Below, one piece after another: positions 34,290 through 45,414 of a stretch of 64,000 bases of DNA (within the stretch, counting starts at the first letter, position 1; each line of letters opens with the position of its first letter). Origin of the DNA: Muraenolepis orangiensis (lineage: Eukaryota; Chordata; Actinopteri; Gadiformes; Muraenolepididae); contig CM051005.1 in NCBI GenBank assembly GCA_027704905.1, positions 14,322,238 through 14,386,237 on the forward strand, written 5' to 3'. The notes under the pieces are model-generated. The model did no database searches, had not been told where the DNA came from, and was given only the letters and a program-made list of their open reading frames with translations. A program made the position numbers and the translations under genes.

Positions 34290-34600
34290 TCTTTCTTCCT
34301 CCTCCCTCCCTCCCTCCCCATCTCTCTCCCTCCCTGTCCTCCTCCCTCCTCCTCCCTCTCCCTCCCTCTCTCCTCCTCCCTCCTTCTCCTTCCCTCACCA
34401 TCTCTCTCCCTCCTCCTCCTCCCTCTCCCTCCCTCTCTCCTCCTCCCTCCCTCACCACCTCTCTCCCTCCTCCTCCTCCCTCTCCCTCCCTCCCTCTATC
34501 CTCCTCCCTCCTTCTCCTCCCTCACACCTCTCTCCCTCCTCCTCCCTCTCCCTCCCTCCCTCTATCCTCCTCCCTCCTTCTCCTCCCTCACCCACATCTC
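34290..34600 (+). repeat. Pyrimidine-rich TCC/CTCC simple repeat
   Basis: Degenerate tcctcctccctctccctccc units with essentially no purines on the plus strand; potential triplex-forming mirror sequence. Confidence 0.9.
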
Positions 34601-34756
34601 TCCTCCTCACCCAAAGACAAACTCCAGCTCCCCAGAACTGTGTTGAAAGTCAAGCCTCAGTAAGGCGGCGTGTTGGGACTCAGAGTCTCCCTTGGGACAA
34701 CAAGTGAGTCTCTGAGTCATTCAGTCACCGTGGTGACAGGATGAATACGCTTCATC

Positions 34757-34940
34757 AAACCTTGGATCAACCCTTCATTAAGTCTTGGGTTGGCTCTCAT
34801 TCAACAGAATGCTTCCTCCCCATTCCCTCCTGCAGTATGGATTTATAAAACACAATACTATAACAATACTGAACACAATACAAATGAACATAAAATAACA
34901 ATAAAGTCACTGATGAAGGAAATTTTCATGGGTTGAATTG
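34757..34940 (+). repeat. Dispersed copy of NLR-intron sequence
   Basis: 34809-34940 matches the intron segment at about 18895-19020 and its duplicates (shared gaatgctt-ctccccattcc and ataaaacac words). 34600-34756 shows nothing recognisable. 34940-35220 is AT- and TG-rich simple sequence. Confidence 0.65.
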
Positions 34941-34955
34941 CGCAAAAAGATGACT

Positions 34956-34988
<33 letters not shown>

Positions 34989-35224
34989 GCATGCATGCGT
35001 GTGCATGTGTGTGTGTGTGTGTGTTCTATATGTGTATGCATGTGTGTGTTTATGTATATACATATGAAATGAAAAGTGCGCTTATAAATTAAATGAATTA
35101 ATATTATTATTATTATTATATGTGTGTGTGTGTGTGTATACATATGGTGTGTGTGTTTGTGTGTGTTATTTTGTGTTGTATGTGTGTGAATTTCTATATA
35201 TGTGGGTTTTTAATATATGCGTGT

Positions 35225-35762
35225 TGTGAGCGCCCACGCTCAAGGAGGCAGAAAACAGCGGGTTTTTGAGGGTTAAACGAAAATGTCCTTTTATTTCTTT
35301 AAACTTCGGGGTTTAAGGGAGGGAATGAAAAACAACAAAGGCTTGTCTTCGGCGTCTCACGCCGGGTCCGCGGTCCTCTCACCCTCTGGCGGCTTCCCAA
35401 GCTCCCGGGTGCGACGGCTTCTCCTTTCTTCCGTGTCAAAACTGAAAACAGCAGAACAGCAGAACAGCATAACAGCATAGCAGCATATGGCGGGACCTCT
35501 CGGCAGCAAGGTCTCGGTCCTCTCACCCCCCTTCTCTCCTTTTCAGCAACCCTCTACCTGTGTGTTTTTAAGCACCTGATTTACTCAGGTGTTTATTGTT
35601 GTCAGCTGTGGGTTTCACTCCGGGATCTCGTTCGCCTTCCCCCGGGTCCTAAAGCCCTCCAAGTATCTCCCTCGGGAGATATACGCCTCCCACAACGTAA
35701 CCAAAGGTAAGTCTCCTCTTCTTCGCCCTGGTGGGACCCCAAGGGTAGCTTGGGGTACCACA
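35225..35762 (-). repeat. 3' LTR of the Gmr1-like element
   Basis: 538 bp, closely matching the 5' LTR (39963-40483). The two differ by a few indels, for example in the cagcagaacagcataacag run, implying an old-to-moderate insertion age. TG..CA termini are present. Confidence 0.92.
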
Positions 35763-35779
35763 TATCCTTCCCCTCAACT

Positions 35780-37954
35780 TCAGAGCACCCTTGGCAGGCC
35801 CAGACCACAGGCATTCTGACCTTCGGGACAGGGCATCTGCATTCCCATGCAGCTTCCCTGCTCTGTGTTCCACCTTAAATCTGAAATTCGTAGCTCCAAG
35901 AACCACCGGGTTACTCGGGAATTTTTCTCCTTATTTAGTGACATCCACTTCAGCGGTGCATGATCCGTTACCAGTGTGAATTCCCTACCAATTAAGTAGT
36001 ACTTCAGTTTGTCTATCGCCCATTTAATTGCTAGGCATTCCTTCTCCACTGTTGCATAGTTTCTTTCATGCTGTAGCAATTTCCGGCTGATGTATGTGAT
36101 AGGCTGCTCTACATCATCTTTTACCTGAGACAGCACCGCGCCCAGTCCCACCTCTGAGGCATCCGTCTGTAAGACAAAGGGAAGTGAGAAGTTTACTGTA
36201 GCCAGGACCGGCTCCCTGCAGAGGTTGTCCCTCAGCCTCTGCAAGGCCTCTTCCGCTTCTCCAGTCCATTTTAGACTGCGCTTCCCTTCTTTCTTGGTCA
36301 ATTCGAACACTGGAGCTGCTAGGGATGCAAAGTTGGGTACGAACTGTCGGTAATATCCCACCAGACCCAAGAAAGTTCTAAGCTGTCGCTTTGTGCCTGG
36401 CCGTGGCCATGTGGCGATGGCCTCCACCTTGGATGACTGCGGTCGCACACAGCCTCTTCCTACCGTGTAGCCCAGATAGTCCGTCTCCTCCAGGCCCAGA
36501 TGACACTTTGCTGCTTTGGCTGTCAGCCCCGCCTCTCGTAATGCTCCCAAGACGGCCTCCAGGCGATGTAGATGGGTCTGCCAATCCGTGCTCTGGACCA
36601 CAATATCGTCGATATAGGCTGCTGCGTATTCCCTGTGGGGTCTAAGAACTTTATCCATTAGCCTTTGGAAAGTAGCTGGGGCCCCATGGACCCCAAATGG
36701 TAAGACTTTGTAGTGGAAGAGACCATCCGGTGTTGCAAAGGCAGTTTTCTCTTTAGCCCTGTCTGTGAGTGGCACTTGCCAATAACCACGTGTAAGGTCG
36801 AGGGTGCTAATGAATCTGGCAGGCCCCAATCTCTCTAGCAGCTCATCTACTCTGGGCATTGGATAAGCATCAAACTTGGAGATTGCATTGAGCTGTCTGA
36901 AGTCATTGCAAAACCTTAATGTCCCATCTGGCTTTGGTACAATTACGATTGGGCTGCACCAGGAGCTTTGCGACTCCTCGATTACTCCCATCTCTAGCAT
37001 GGTTTTTTCCTCTTCACGGATGGCTTCTCTCCTGGCCTCTGGTATTCTGTATGGTTTGAGCCGCACCTTCTTCCCTGGTTCCGTGACGACGTCATGGGCC
37101 ACTACTGTTCTCCTCCCAGGTTTGTCTGAGAAGACATCACGGTTCCGGCTCAGCAGCTCGGTCAGGTCTTGAACCTGGTGTGGCGACAGTTGCTCTCCCA
37201 TGGGGACTTTAGGAGGTTCCTGTGAGGGCTGGTAAGTAGACAGTGCATGTACCTGTATCTGCATGGGTTCATGCCATCTTTTTAACAGGTTAACATGGTA
37301 TATTTGACTGGACTGTCTTCTCCCAAGCTGTCTGACTTTATAATTGACTTGACCAACCCTTTCCACCACCTCATATGGACCATGCCATCTGGCCAGAAAT
37401 TTGCATTCTTGCGTGGGGACGAGGACCAATACTTTGTCCCCTGGACTGAACTCCCTCACTTGGGCCCCCCTGTTATAAAGCCTTGCCTGTGTCTCCTGGG
37501 CTTGTTGCATGTTTTCTCTCACCATGGGCCAAACCTCACTCATCCTGCGGTGCATTTTCTCCACATGTTCTATCACCGTGGTGTGGCGGGTGGGCTGTTG
37601 TTCCCAAGCCTCCTTAGCTAGGTCCAGCAGGCCCCTTGGTCTTCTGCCATAGAGCAACTCAAACGGTGAAAAACCTGTGGATGCCTGGGGTACCTCCCGG
37701 ATGGCAAACAGGAGGTATGGTAATAGTAGGTCCCAGTCTTTTCCGTCTGTGTCTATCAATTTCCTTAGCATTTGCTTTAGTGTTTTGTTGAACCGCTCAA
37801 CCAAACCATCGGTCTGAGGGTGATAGACGGATGTCCGAACTTGAGTCACTTTCAGAAGACGGCATAAGGCCTTCATTACATTTGACATGAAGCAGGACCC
37901 CTGATCTGTCAATATCTCTTCTGGTATGCCTACCCTACTACATAGGAGAAGAAG
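35780..37954 (-). pseudogene. Pol: integrase C-terminal part, RT and RNase H
   Basis: Open for about 710 residues. Order on the coding strand: the rest of the integrase core (LTDQGSCFMSNV with the second Asp, then HPQTDGLVERFNKT with the Glu), and a chromo/SH3-like integrase tail (FSPGDKVLVLVP, then ARWHGPYEVVERVG). RT follows, with LKPYRIPEARREA, ISTLDLTRGYWQVPL, FGVHGAPATFQRLM and the catalytic AAYIDDIVV. RNase H is LQTDASEVGLGAVLSQ and VTDHAPLKWM. The RNase H end shifts frame near 35.9 kb (FKVEHRAGKLHGNADALSRR continues in the next frame and runs to the LTR). Except for these breaks the catalytic residues are preserved. Confidence 0.92.
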
Positions 37955-38914
37955 CTATCTGGCAATGGTCTTACCCGTAGCGGCTCTTAAGGGGACCGCC
38001 TCTGGGTATCTGGTGGCGTAATCCAGGATAACCAGAATGTAACGGTGCCCTCTACTTGACTTTGGAAGTGGCCCCACAATATCCATCCCAATCCGTGTAA
38101 AGGGAACGTCGATTATGGGAAGAGGCACCAATGGATTGTGGAAAGTCACCTTGGGACTATGGAGTTGGCACTCTGAACAGTGTCGACAGTAGTCCTCAAT
38201 CGCCCTCTTAACCCCTGGCCAGTAGAATCGGGAAGTCACTCTGTCACAGGTTTTCTCAGCCCCTAGGTGGGCTCCCAGGACATGGGAGTGTGCTAGATAA
38301 AGTACCTTAGGGACATAGGATCTTGGCACCAGTAGCTGATTAATCACTTCTTCCCCTTTTTTAAACCTTCTGTACACAAGTCCATTTTTTACAGCAAAAT
38401 ATGGAAACCTGTGCTGACTCACCTCGTCTTGTTCCCCATTGTCGAGCACCGCCCTCCTCCAGGCCTGGGCCAAATTTGGATCCTGCTGCTGCTCACGGCT
38501 GAATTCTGTGGCACCCCCTGGAGTCTCCGGTTGGAATTGGAGGAACTCTGAGAAATGCTCCCCGGTGCCCCTCTCTCCGCTTCCGGACGGTTGCCCTGGT
38601 TCCTGTGGTTGGGGTGCAGGGGTTTGCCTCGTTCTAGGTCGGCCTACCGGGGGATTTGGCTCTTCCTCTTCTGTACTGACCGGTGATTCGTTATCGGAGG
38701 GGGCCGCCCAGGCTTGGTACACTTTCTGTGGCTTCCGCCACTTAGACCTCTTCTTTGGTCTTTCCAATATCTCGCGAACAGGGGGCATTCTCTGCCTATT
38801 AGCACTGGTACCGGTAACCCTGGGACCACTCCCACTCTTATTGTTACCGTTCCTTTTGGGGACTGGATTCTCACCATGCTTGTGGGATAAGTCTTTGTGT
38901 CCCCATGTATGCAT
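37955..38914 (-). pseudogene. Pol: integrase zinc-binding and core N-terminal part
   Basis: Contains the HHCC zinc-binding domain (HSHVLGAHLGAEK, then CRHCSEC) and the start of the DDE core (DIVGPLPKSSRGHRYI, first catalytic Asp). It stops at an in-frame TAG at 37957-37955, beyond which the same frame continues into the rest of integrase, so a single nonsense change interrupts the enzyme. Its upstream end overlaps the gag-PR frame in a different register. The integrase-before-RT position is directly visible. Confidence 0.9.
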
Positions 38915-39954
38915 GCTACTGCCACTGGCTCGCCTTGTTGCTCGTTCACGAAGTCAGGGCGGACCAGTGTGATGACACTCCCCGAGTCCAGCAGGGCCTC
39001 CGTATCCTTGCCCATGATCCTCACTGGGAAACGGGGGGCCGACTCACAGGCCTCCATCCAACCGCTGCTGAGATATCCACATGGGAAGAACGCCATGGAA
39101 CACTCGGCTGTTGGCATGGACTCGTCTCTTTCCGGGCACTCTCTCACAAAATGCCCCTCCTTACCACACCCGTAACAGCGTCTCTCTTCCAGGGAACTTC
39201 TTGGTAGGGGCCGCCCCCATCTGCTCCCTGAAGGCTCCGTCATTCTCCGGTTGAAGTTTCCACCCAGCCTAGGATGGCCTGTTCTCTCGGGTTTCACCGG
39301 GCTGTTTCGTCCCGTCGGCTTCATTAGCTCCTGGGTGACCCGGTGGTTTTCCAGCAGCGCAATCAGTTGATCCAGATCCGGGGCCCCTTGCTGGGATACG
39401 TATTTCTTCGCATCACTGGGCAGCGACCTCACGCATCTGTCTAGTACTACCCGTTCCACCGGTAGTGGTCCGTCTCCCTCTGTGAGCCACGTCCTGACCA
39501 GACGGTGTAGTGCTTTGACCTGGGGCCGAGCTGGAGCCGTGGGATCGTAGGCCCATTGGTGGACCCTTAGGGCTTTTGTCGGTAGGCTGTAGCCATACTG
39601 TGCTAGGATGTTTCCTTTCAGCTCTGTATAATCGGCTGCCTCTCGGGCTGACAGGTCCCTGCATGCCAGTTGGGCCTCCCCCGTTAAAAAAGGAGTCAAT
39701 AAGTGGGCCCATTCCTCTCTTGGCCACTGCTCCCTGATGGCAACACGTTCAAAGAGTTCCAGGTACGATTCAATGTCATCTTCTACCGTTAATTTTGTCA
39801 GTGCCTTTTCTGGGGTTCTTTGCGTCGTGCGCTCACAAAGCTCTGTGATGGCCCTCTGCAAAGTTTGCTGTGACTGTAACACTGTTGTCAGCACCTCCCT
39901 AACGCTGGATCCATGTCTTCGGGTTGTGAGCTGGGTCAGAAAGCCCGCATCCAT
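38644..39954 (-). pseudogene. Gag and protease of the Gmr1-like element
   Basis: The first ATG after the LTR is at 39954, only nine bases inside the 5' LTR boundary, and begins MDAGFLTQL. It encodes capsid-like Gag with YLELFERVA, LTPFLTGEAQLACRDLSA and KKYVSQQG, a zinc knuckle CYGCGKEGHFVREC, and then protease with ALLDSGSVITLV. The genuine frame is lost near 38.77 kb, close to a run of five C, where integrase-side coding resumes in another register. The last ~40 codons of this frame are therefore probably out of register. Confidence 0.88.
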
Positions 39955-39962
39955 CCACCATA

Positions 39963-40483
39963 TGTGAGCGCCCACGCTCAAGGAGGCAAAAAACAGCGGG
40001 TTTTTGAGGGTTAAACGAAAATGTCCTTTTATTTCTTTAAACTTCAGGGGTTTAAGGGAGGGAATGAAAAACAACAAAGGCTTGTCTTCGGCGTCTCACG
40101 CCGGGTCCGCGGTCCTCTCACCCTCTGGCGGCTTCCCAAGCTCCAGGGTGCGACGGCTTCTCCTTTCTTCCGTGTCAAAACTGAAAACAGCAGAACAGCA
40201 TAACAGCAGAACAGGGCCTCTCGGCAGCAAGGTCTCGCTCCGCTCACCCCCCTTCTCTTCCTCCCAGCAACCCTCTACCTGTGTGTTTTTAAGCACCTGA
40301 TTTACTCAGGTGTTTATTGTTGTCAGCTGTGGGTTTCACTCCGGGATCTCGTTCGCCTTCCCCCGGGTCCTAAAGCCCTCCAAGTATCTCCCTCGGGAGA
40401 TATACGCCTCCCACAACGTAACCAAAGGTAAGTCTCCTCTTCTTCGCCCTGGTGGGACCCCAAGGGTAGCTTGGGGTACCACA
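39963..40483 (-). repeat. 5' LTR of the Gmr1-like element
   Basis: 521 bp with TG..CA ends. The sequence immediately inside it on the coding strand (tatggtggatggatgcgg) should contain the primer-binding site; I cannot match it to a specific tRNA. Confidence 0.9.
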
Positions 40484-40698
40484 GTGTGTGTGTGTGTGTG
40501 TGTGTGTATTTGTGGTTCTATGTGTGTGTATGTATTTTTTCTATGTGTATTTGTGAGTATGTGTCTTTATTTATAAAGCTGTGTGTGTGTGTGTATTTCT
40601 GTGTGTGTGTGTATGTGACTGTGTGTGTGTTTGTATGTGTGTATATACGTATAGAAAATTGTGTGTGTGTATTTGTATATGTGTGTGTGTTTGTGTTT

Positions 40699-41066
40699 TG
40701 TGGTCCCACCAGAGCCAACAGGAGGAGAATTACCTTTGGTAACGTTATTGGGGGCGTATATCTCTCGAGGGAGATACTTGGAGGGCTTTAGGACCTGGGG
40801 GAGAATAACATGAGAATGGGAAGGTGAATGAGTTTCCTGATTGAAACCCCCAGCTGGGAACAATAAGCACCTGAGTAAACCCGTAGTTTAAACACAGGTA
40901 GAGGGTTGTTTGAGAGGGGGGTGAACGGAGTGAGACCTTGCTGCTGAGAGGTCTAGCCATGTGGTTACCTGCTGTTCTGCTGTTTGTTTGTGACCAGGAG
41001 TAGAGGAGAAGCCGTCTAACCCAGGAGCTCGGGAAGCCGCCAGAGGGTGAGAGGACCGCGGACCAG
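40699..41066 (+). mobile_element. Truncated LTR related to the Gmr1-like family, left arm
   Basis: Starts TGTGGTCCCACC, like the LTR end TGTGGTACCCC. It contains tatctctcgagggagatac and agggtgagaggaccgcgg, shared with the LTRs at 35.2 and 40.0 kb. It ends abruptly at gaccag, where the full LTR would continue. Orientation is opposite to the right-arm copy. Confidence 0.8.
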
Positions 41067-41111
41067 TTGTGTGTAAACACACAACACACACACATGCACA
41101 TTTAAACACAC

Positions 41112-41149
<38 letters not shown>

Positions 41150-41259
41150 GGTAAACACACAACACACAACACACGCACAGTTAAACACACACTGAGGTAA
41201 ACACACACACACACACGGTTAAACACACACACACTGAGGTAAACACACACACACACACA

Positions 41260-41291
<32 letters not shown>

Positions 41292-41340
41292 AAATACACA
41301 CACACACAGTTAAACATACACATACACAGTTAAACACACA

Positions 41341-41379
<39 letters not shown>

Positions 41380-41533
41380 CACACAATACACACAGTACAC
41401 ACAGACAGTACACACAGTACACCAGTGGTGAACCATGTCTATCACAACTGGACAATTTCCTAAGGTGACCCTAGTAGTCAAAGCAGTGTCCATGTAGTGA
41501 AGTAACAGCCCAACACAGACCACCACACACAGG

Positions 41534-41890
41534 CCCTAACCCTAACCCTAACCCTAACCCAACACAGACCACCACACACAGGCCCTAACCCTAACCCTAA
41601 CCAAACACAGACCACCACACACAGGCCCTAACCCTAACCCTAACCATAACCCAACACAGACCACCACACACAGGCCCTAACCCTAACCCTAACCCTAACC
41701 CAACACAGACCACCACACACAGGCCCTAACCCTAACCCTAACCCAACACAGACCACCACACACAGACCCTAACCCTAACCCTAACCCTAACCCTAACCCT
41801 AACCCAACACAGACCACCACACACAGACCCTAACCCTAACCCTAACCCTAACCCAACACAGACCACCACACAGGCCCTAACCCTAACCCA
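41534..41890 (-). repeat. Interstitial (CCCTAA)n within a higher-order unit
   Basis: Blocks of two to six CCCTAA are separated by a constant spacer, acccaacacagaccaccaca then cacagg. The spacer occurs eight or nine times. It is the inverted relative of 8.76-8.90 kb. Confidence 0.92.
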
Positions 41891-42160
41891 ACACAGACCA
41901 CCACACAGGCTATCGGTTAAAGGGACAGTAACACAACACGTGAAACGGCTTAACAAAGGTTACTGCTTTAAGTTCTAAACTAGTAAGGCTCTTGTTTGGC
42001 TAAATGTTTTATAGTGGTTATGTGTACCACACCATGGGGAAAACTGAGTTGCTGTAGTGCACTGGTGTATTTAAAGGGGTCTGAGTCCTTTAGTGCAGCC
42101 TTCTGTAAATGCAATGGCATCCCACCCTCCGTTACTACAGAGCAGCTCAGACCATAACCC
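41891..42160 (-). repeat. Inverted paralogue of 8.48-8.76 kb
   Basis: The reverse complement of this segment matches 8480-8760 through its whole length, with scattered differences. Non-coding. Confidence 0.8.
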
Positions 42161-42164
42161 ATAA

Positions 42165-42552
42165 CTGTGTGTATGTGTGTGTACTGTGTGTGTACTGTGT
42201 GTAATGAGTGTGTGTATATATGTGTGTACTGTGTGTACTGTCTGTACTGTGTACTGTGTACTGTGTCTTTACTGTGTGTCTGTGGTGTGTGTACTGTGTG
42301 TCTGTACTGTGTGTACTGTGTGTCTGTACTGTGTGTACTGTGTGTGTATATATGTGTGTCTGTCTGTACTGTGAGTCTGTCTGTACTGTGTGTGTGTCTG
42401 TCAGTACTGTGTGTGTGTACTGTGTGTCTGTACTGTGTGTGTGTACTGAGTGTACCGTGTGTCTGTACTGTGTGTCTGTATTGTGTACTGTGTGTCTGTA
42501 CTGTGTGTACTTTGTGTCGGTACTGTGTGTACTGTGTGTCTGTACTGTGTAC
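42165..42552 (+). repeat. Degenerate tgtactgtgtgtc repeat
   Basis: Tandem ctgtactgtgtgt words of variable length. Produces spurious Cys/Val/Tyr frames. Confidence 0.85.
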
Positions 42553-42955
42553 TAACCACCCTCCTTTTCAACACACCACCCTCCTCTTCATCACTCATCT
42601 TCATCACTCGCCACCCCCTCTTCATCACTAACCACCCCCCTCTTCATCACTAACCACCATCCTCTTCATCACTCGCCACCCTCCTCTTCATAACTCACCA
42701 CCCTCCTCTTCATCACCCTCCTCTTCATCACTTGCCACCCCCCTCTTCATCACTAACCACCCTCCTTTTCATTACTAACCACCATCCTCTTCATCACTCG
42801 CCACCCTCCTCTTCATAACTCACCACCCTCCTCTTCATCACCCTCCTCTTCATCACTCACAACCCTCCTCTTCATCACTCCTCTTCATCACTGACCACCC
42901 TCCTCTTCATCACTCACCACCCTCCTCTTCATCACTCCTCTTCATAACTCCTGCT
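42553..42955 (+). repeat. 22-bp pyrimidine-rich minisatellite, second locus
   Basis: Same unit as 8.9-11.5 kb (accaccctcctcttcatcac) and in the same orientation, although the adjacent telomeric and unique segments are inverted between the loci. Confidence 0.9.
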
Positions 42956-42989
42956 TCATTCTGCGTCTTCTCACAGAAGCACCTGACAC

Positions 42990-43215
42990 ACTGGCTTCAT
43001 GTTGCTTCAGAGTATCCTGATCTGTCCAACCGAGCTGTGAGGTTTCTGATGCCTTTCCCGACGACGTACCTCTGTGAGACGGGAATTTCTGCGCTCGTGG
43101 CATTAAAATAAACTGAATGTTGAGCCAGATGTTCGACTGAGACTGAGACCGTCATCCATTGTGCCAGACATTAAGCATTTGTTGGCCGCGATGCAACATC
43201 AGCCGTCTCATTAGG
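42990..43215 (+). pseudogene. hAT transposase C-terminal dimerisation fragment
   Basis: Reads EYPDLSNRAVRFLMPFPTTY then LCETGISALVALK. After a small deletion and frameshift it continues as NVEPDVRLRLRPSSIVPDIK to a stop at about 43213. These are the C-terminal words of SCAND3/ZBED5-like domesticated-type hAT transposases. The rest of the gene is absent. 43216-43640 is AT-rich with no further coding signal. Confidence 0.75.
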
Positions 43216-43649
43216 TGAGCTAACATATTGTGTTCTATTGTTGTATATGTGTTTATATCGTTTTATAAAAAGCCATAAAAAAAGAGTGCAATGTTTAAAT
43301 TTTGTTGCAACTATTGCTTTTATCTTGGATTTAAGTTTCATCTGGCTCGGTTGAATTCATTCAATGCACTTGTTTTGGCATGTTTTGATATGTGGGTTTT
43401 GGTTGGATTTGATATGTGGGTTCCATTGTTGAATGATACCCTTATTTAATTTGTAATTAATTATTCGTTAATTAGCCTATTGCAGACAGCCCCACACTTT
43501 AATTTGTGATTTCCGTGTGGACAGCTCCTTAAACCTCTGCCATACTGAGACATGTTTCATACTGCTACATGTTTCTCTGCATTCAGGTCGGTCCGTTTGA
43601 TCCTTATCATTCAAATAAAAAGTGCTCTGAGAACATATTATTTGGCCTC

Positions 43650-44385
43650 TGTATTATTATATTACTGTATTGTTATATTATTATATTACTGTATTATTAT
43701 ATTACTGTATTGTTATATTATTATATTACTGTATTGTTATATTATTATATTACTGTATTGTTATATCATTATATTACTGTATTGTTATATTATTATATTA
43801 CTGTATTGTTATATTACTGTATTGTTATATTATTATATTACTGTATTGTTATATCATTATATTACTGTATTGTTATATTATTATATTACTGTATTGTTAT
43901 ATTATTATATTACTGTATTGTTATATTACTGTATTGTTATATTATTATATTACTGTATTATTATATTACTGTATTGTTATATTATTATATTACTGTATTG
44001 TTATATTATTATATTACTGTATTATTATATTACTGTATTGTTATATTATTATATTACTGTATTGTTATATTATTATATTACTGTATTGTTATATCATTAT
44101 ATTACTGTATTGTTATATTATTATATTACTGTATTGTTATATTATTATATTACTGTATTATTATATTACTGTATTGTTATATTATTATATTACTGTATTG
44201 TTATATTATTATATTACTGTATTGTTATATCATTATATTACTGTATTGTTATATTATTATATTACTGTATTGTTATATTATTATATTACTGTATTATTAT
44301 ATTACTGTATTGTTATATTATTATATTACTGTATTGTTATATTACTGTATTGTTATATTATTATATTACTGTATTGTTATGGGAT
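43650..44385 (+). repeat. AT-rich minisatellite (attattatattactgtattgtt units)
   Basis: About 0.7 kb of tattattatattactg plus tattgt or tattat in irregular alternation. All three frames remain open as Leu/Tyr/Ile repeats because stops are absent from the unit. Confidence 0.92.
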
Positions 44386-44459
44386 CGGATGTGGGCCGCG
44401 AAACATTTTTACATCTAGACATCTCCACCTCAGCATCCAGTGGATACCTGCACTGTTGT

Positions 44460-44870
44460 GTGTTTAACTGTGTGTGTGTGTGTTGAACTGTGTGTGTGTG
44501 TGTGTTTAACTGTGTGTGTGTGTTTAACTGTGTGTGTGTGTGTGTGTGTTTAACTGTGTGTGTGTGTGTTTAACTGTGCGTGTGTGTGTGTTTAACAGTG
44601 TGTGTGTGTGTGTGTGTTTAACTGTGTGTATGTGTATGTGTGTTTAACTGTGTGTATGTGTATGTTTAACTGTGTGTGTGTGTATGTGTGTGTTTACCTC
44701 AGTGTGTGTGTGTGTTTAACCGTGTGTGTTGTGTGTTTACCTCAGTGTGTGTGTGTGTGTGTTTAACTGTGCATGTGTGTGTGTTGTGTGTTGTGTGTTT
44801 ACCTTAGTGTGTATTTGTGTGTGTGTTTGTTTAAATGTGCATGTGTGTGTGTTATGTGTTTACACACAAC
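44460..44870 (+). repeat. TG-rich array with gtttaac spacers
   Basis: TG runs separated by gtttaactgtg, mirrored by CA runs with gttaaacac at 41.07-41.40 kb. Confidence 0.85.
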
Positions 44871-45233
44871 TGGTCCGCGGTCCTCTCACCCTCTGGCGGC
44901 TTCCCGAGCTCCTTGGTGAGACGGCTTCTCCTCTACTCCTGGTCACAAACAGCAGAACAGCAGGTAACTACATGGCTAGACCTCTCAGCAGCAAGGTCTC
45001 ACTCCGTTCACCCCCCTCTCAAACAACCCTCTACCTGTGTTTAAACTACGGGTTTACTCAGGTGCTTATTGTTCCCAGCTGGGGGTTTCAATCAGGAAAC
45101 TCATTCACCTTCCCATTCTCATGTTATTCTCCCCCAGGTCCTAAAGCCCTCCAAGTATCTCCCTCGAGAGATATACGCCCCCAATAACGTTACCAAAGGT
45201 AATTCTCCTCCTGTTGGCTCTGGTGGGACCACA
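44871..45233 (-). mobile_element. Truncated LTR related to the Gmr1-like family, right arm
   Basis: Inverted copy of 40699-41066, truncated at the same ctggtccgcgg point and ending ggtgggaccaca. The identical truncation in both arms shows that one arm was copied from the other. Confidence 0.8.
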
Positions 45234-45284
45234 AAACACAAACACACACACATATACAAATACACACACACAATTTTCTATACG

Positions 45285-45411
<127 letters not shown>

Positions 45412-45414
45412 CAG

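Larger units (their letters stand above)
35225..40483 (-). mobile_element. Gmr1-like Ty3/gypsy LTR retrotransposon, nearly complete (5.26 kb)
   Basis: Two LTRs (35225-35762 and 39963-40483) flank gag-PR-INT-RT-RNase H on the minus strand. The LTRs begin TGTGGTACC and end GCTCACA. A purine-rich tract, gaggggaagg, sits directly before the 3' LTR, as needed for plus-strand priming. A gtgt target duplication (35221-35224 and 40484-40487) is plausible but lies in TG-rich sequence. Integrase precedes reverse transcriptase, the copia-like order known for the Gmr1 group of Ty3/gypsy elements. Three lesions are visible: a frameshift between PR and INT near 38.77 kb, a stop in integrase at 37955-37957, and a frameshift near the RNase H end at about 35.9 kb. 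Confidence 0.93.

Noticed and set aside
43552..44486. Three overlapping Leu/Tyr/Ile frames of 265-305 codons
   Set aside because: AT-rich minisatellite without stop words; they look like membrane proteins only because of composition.
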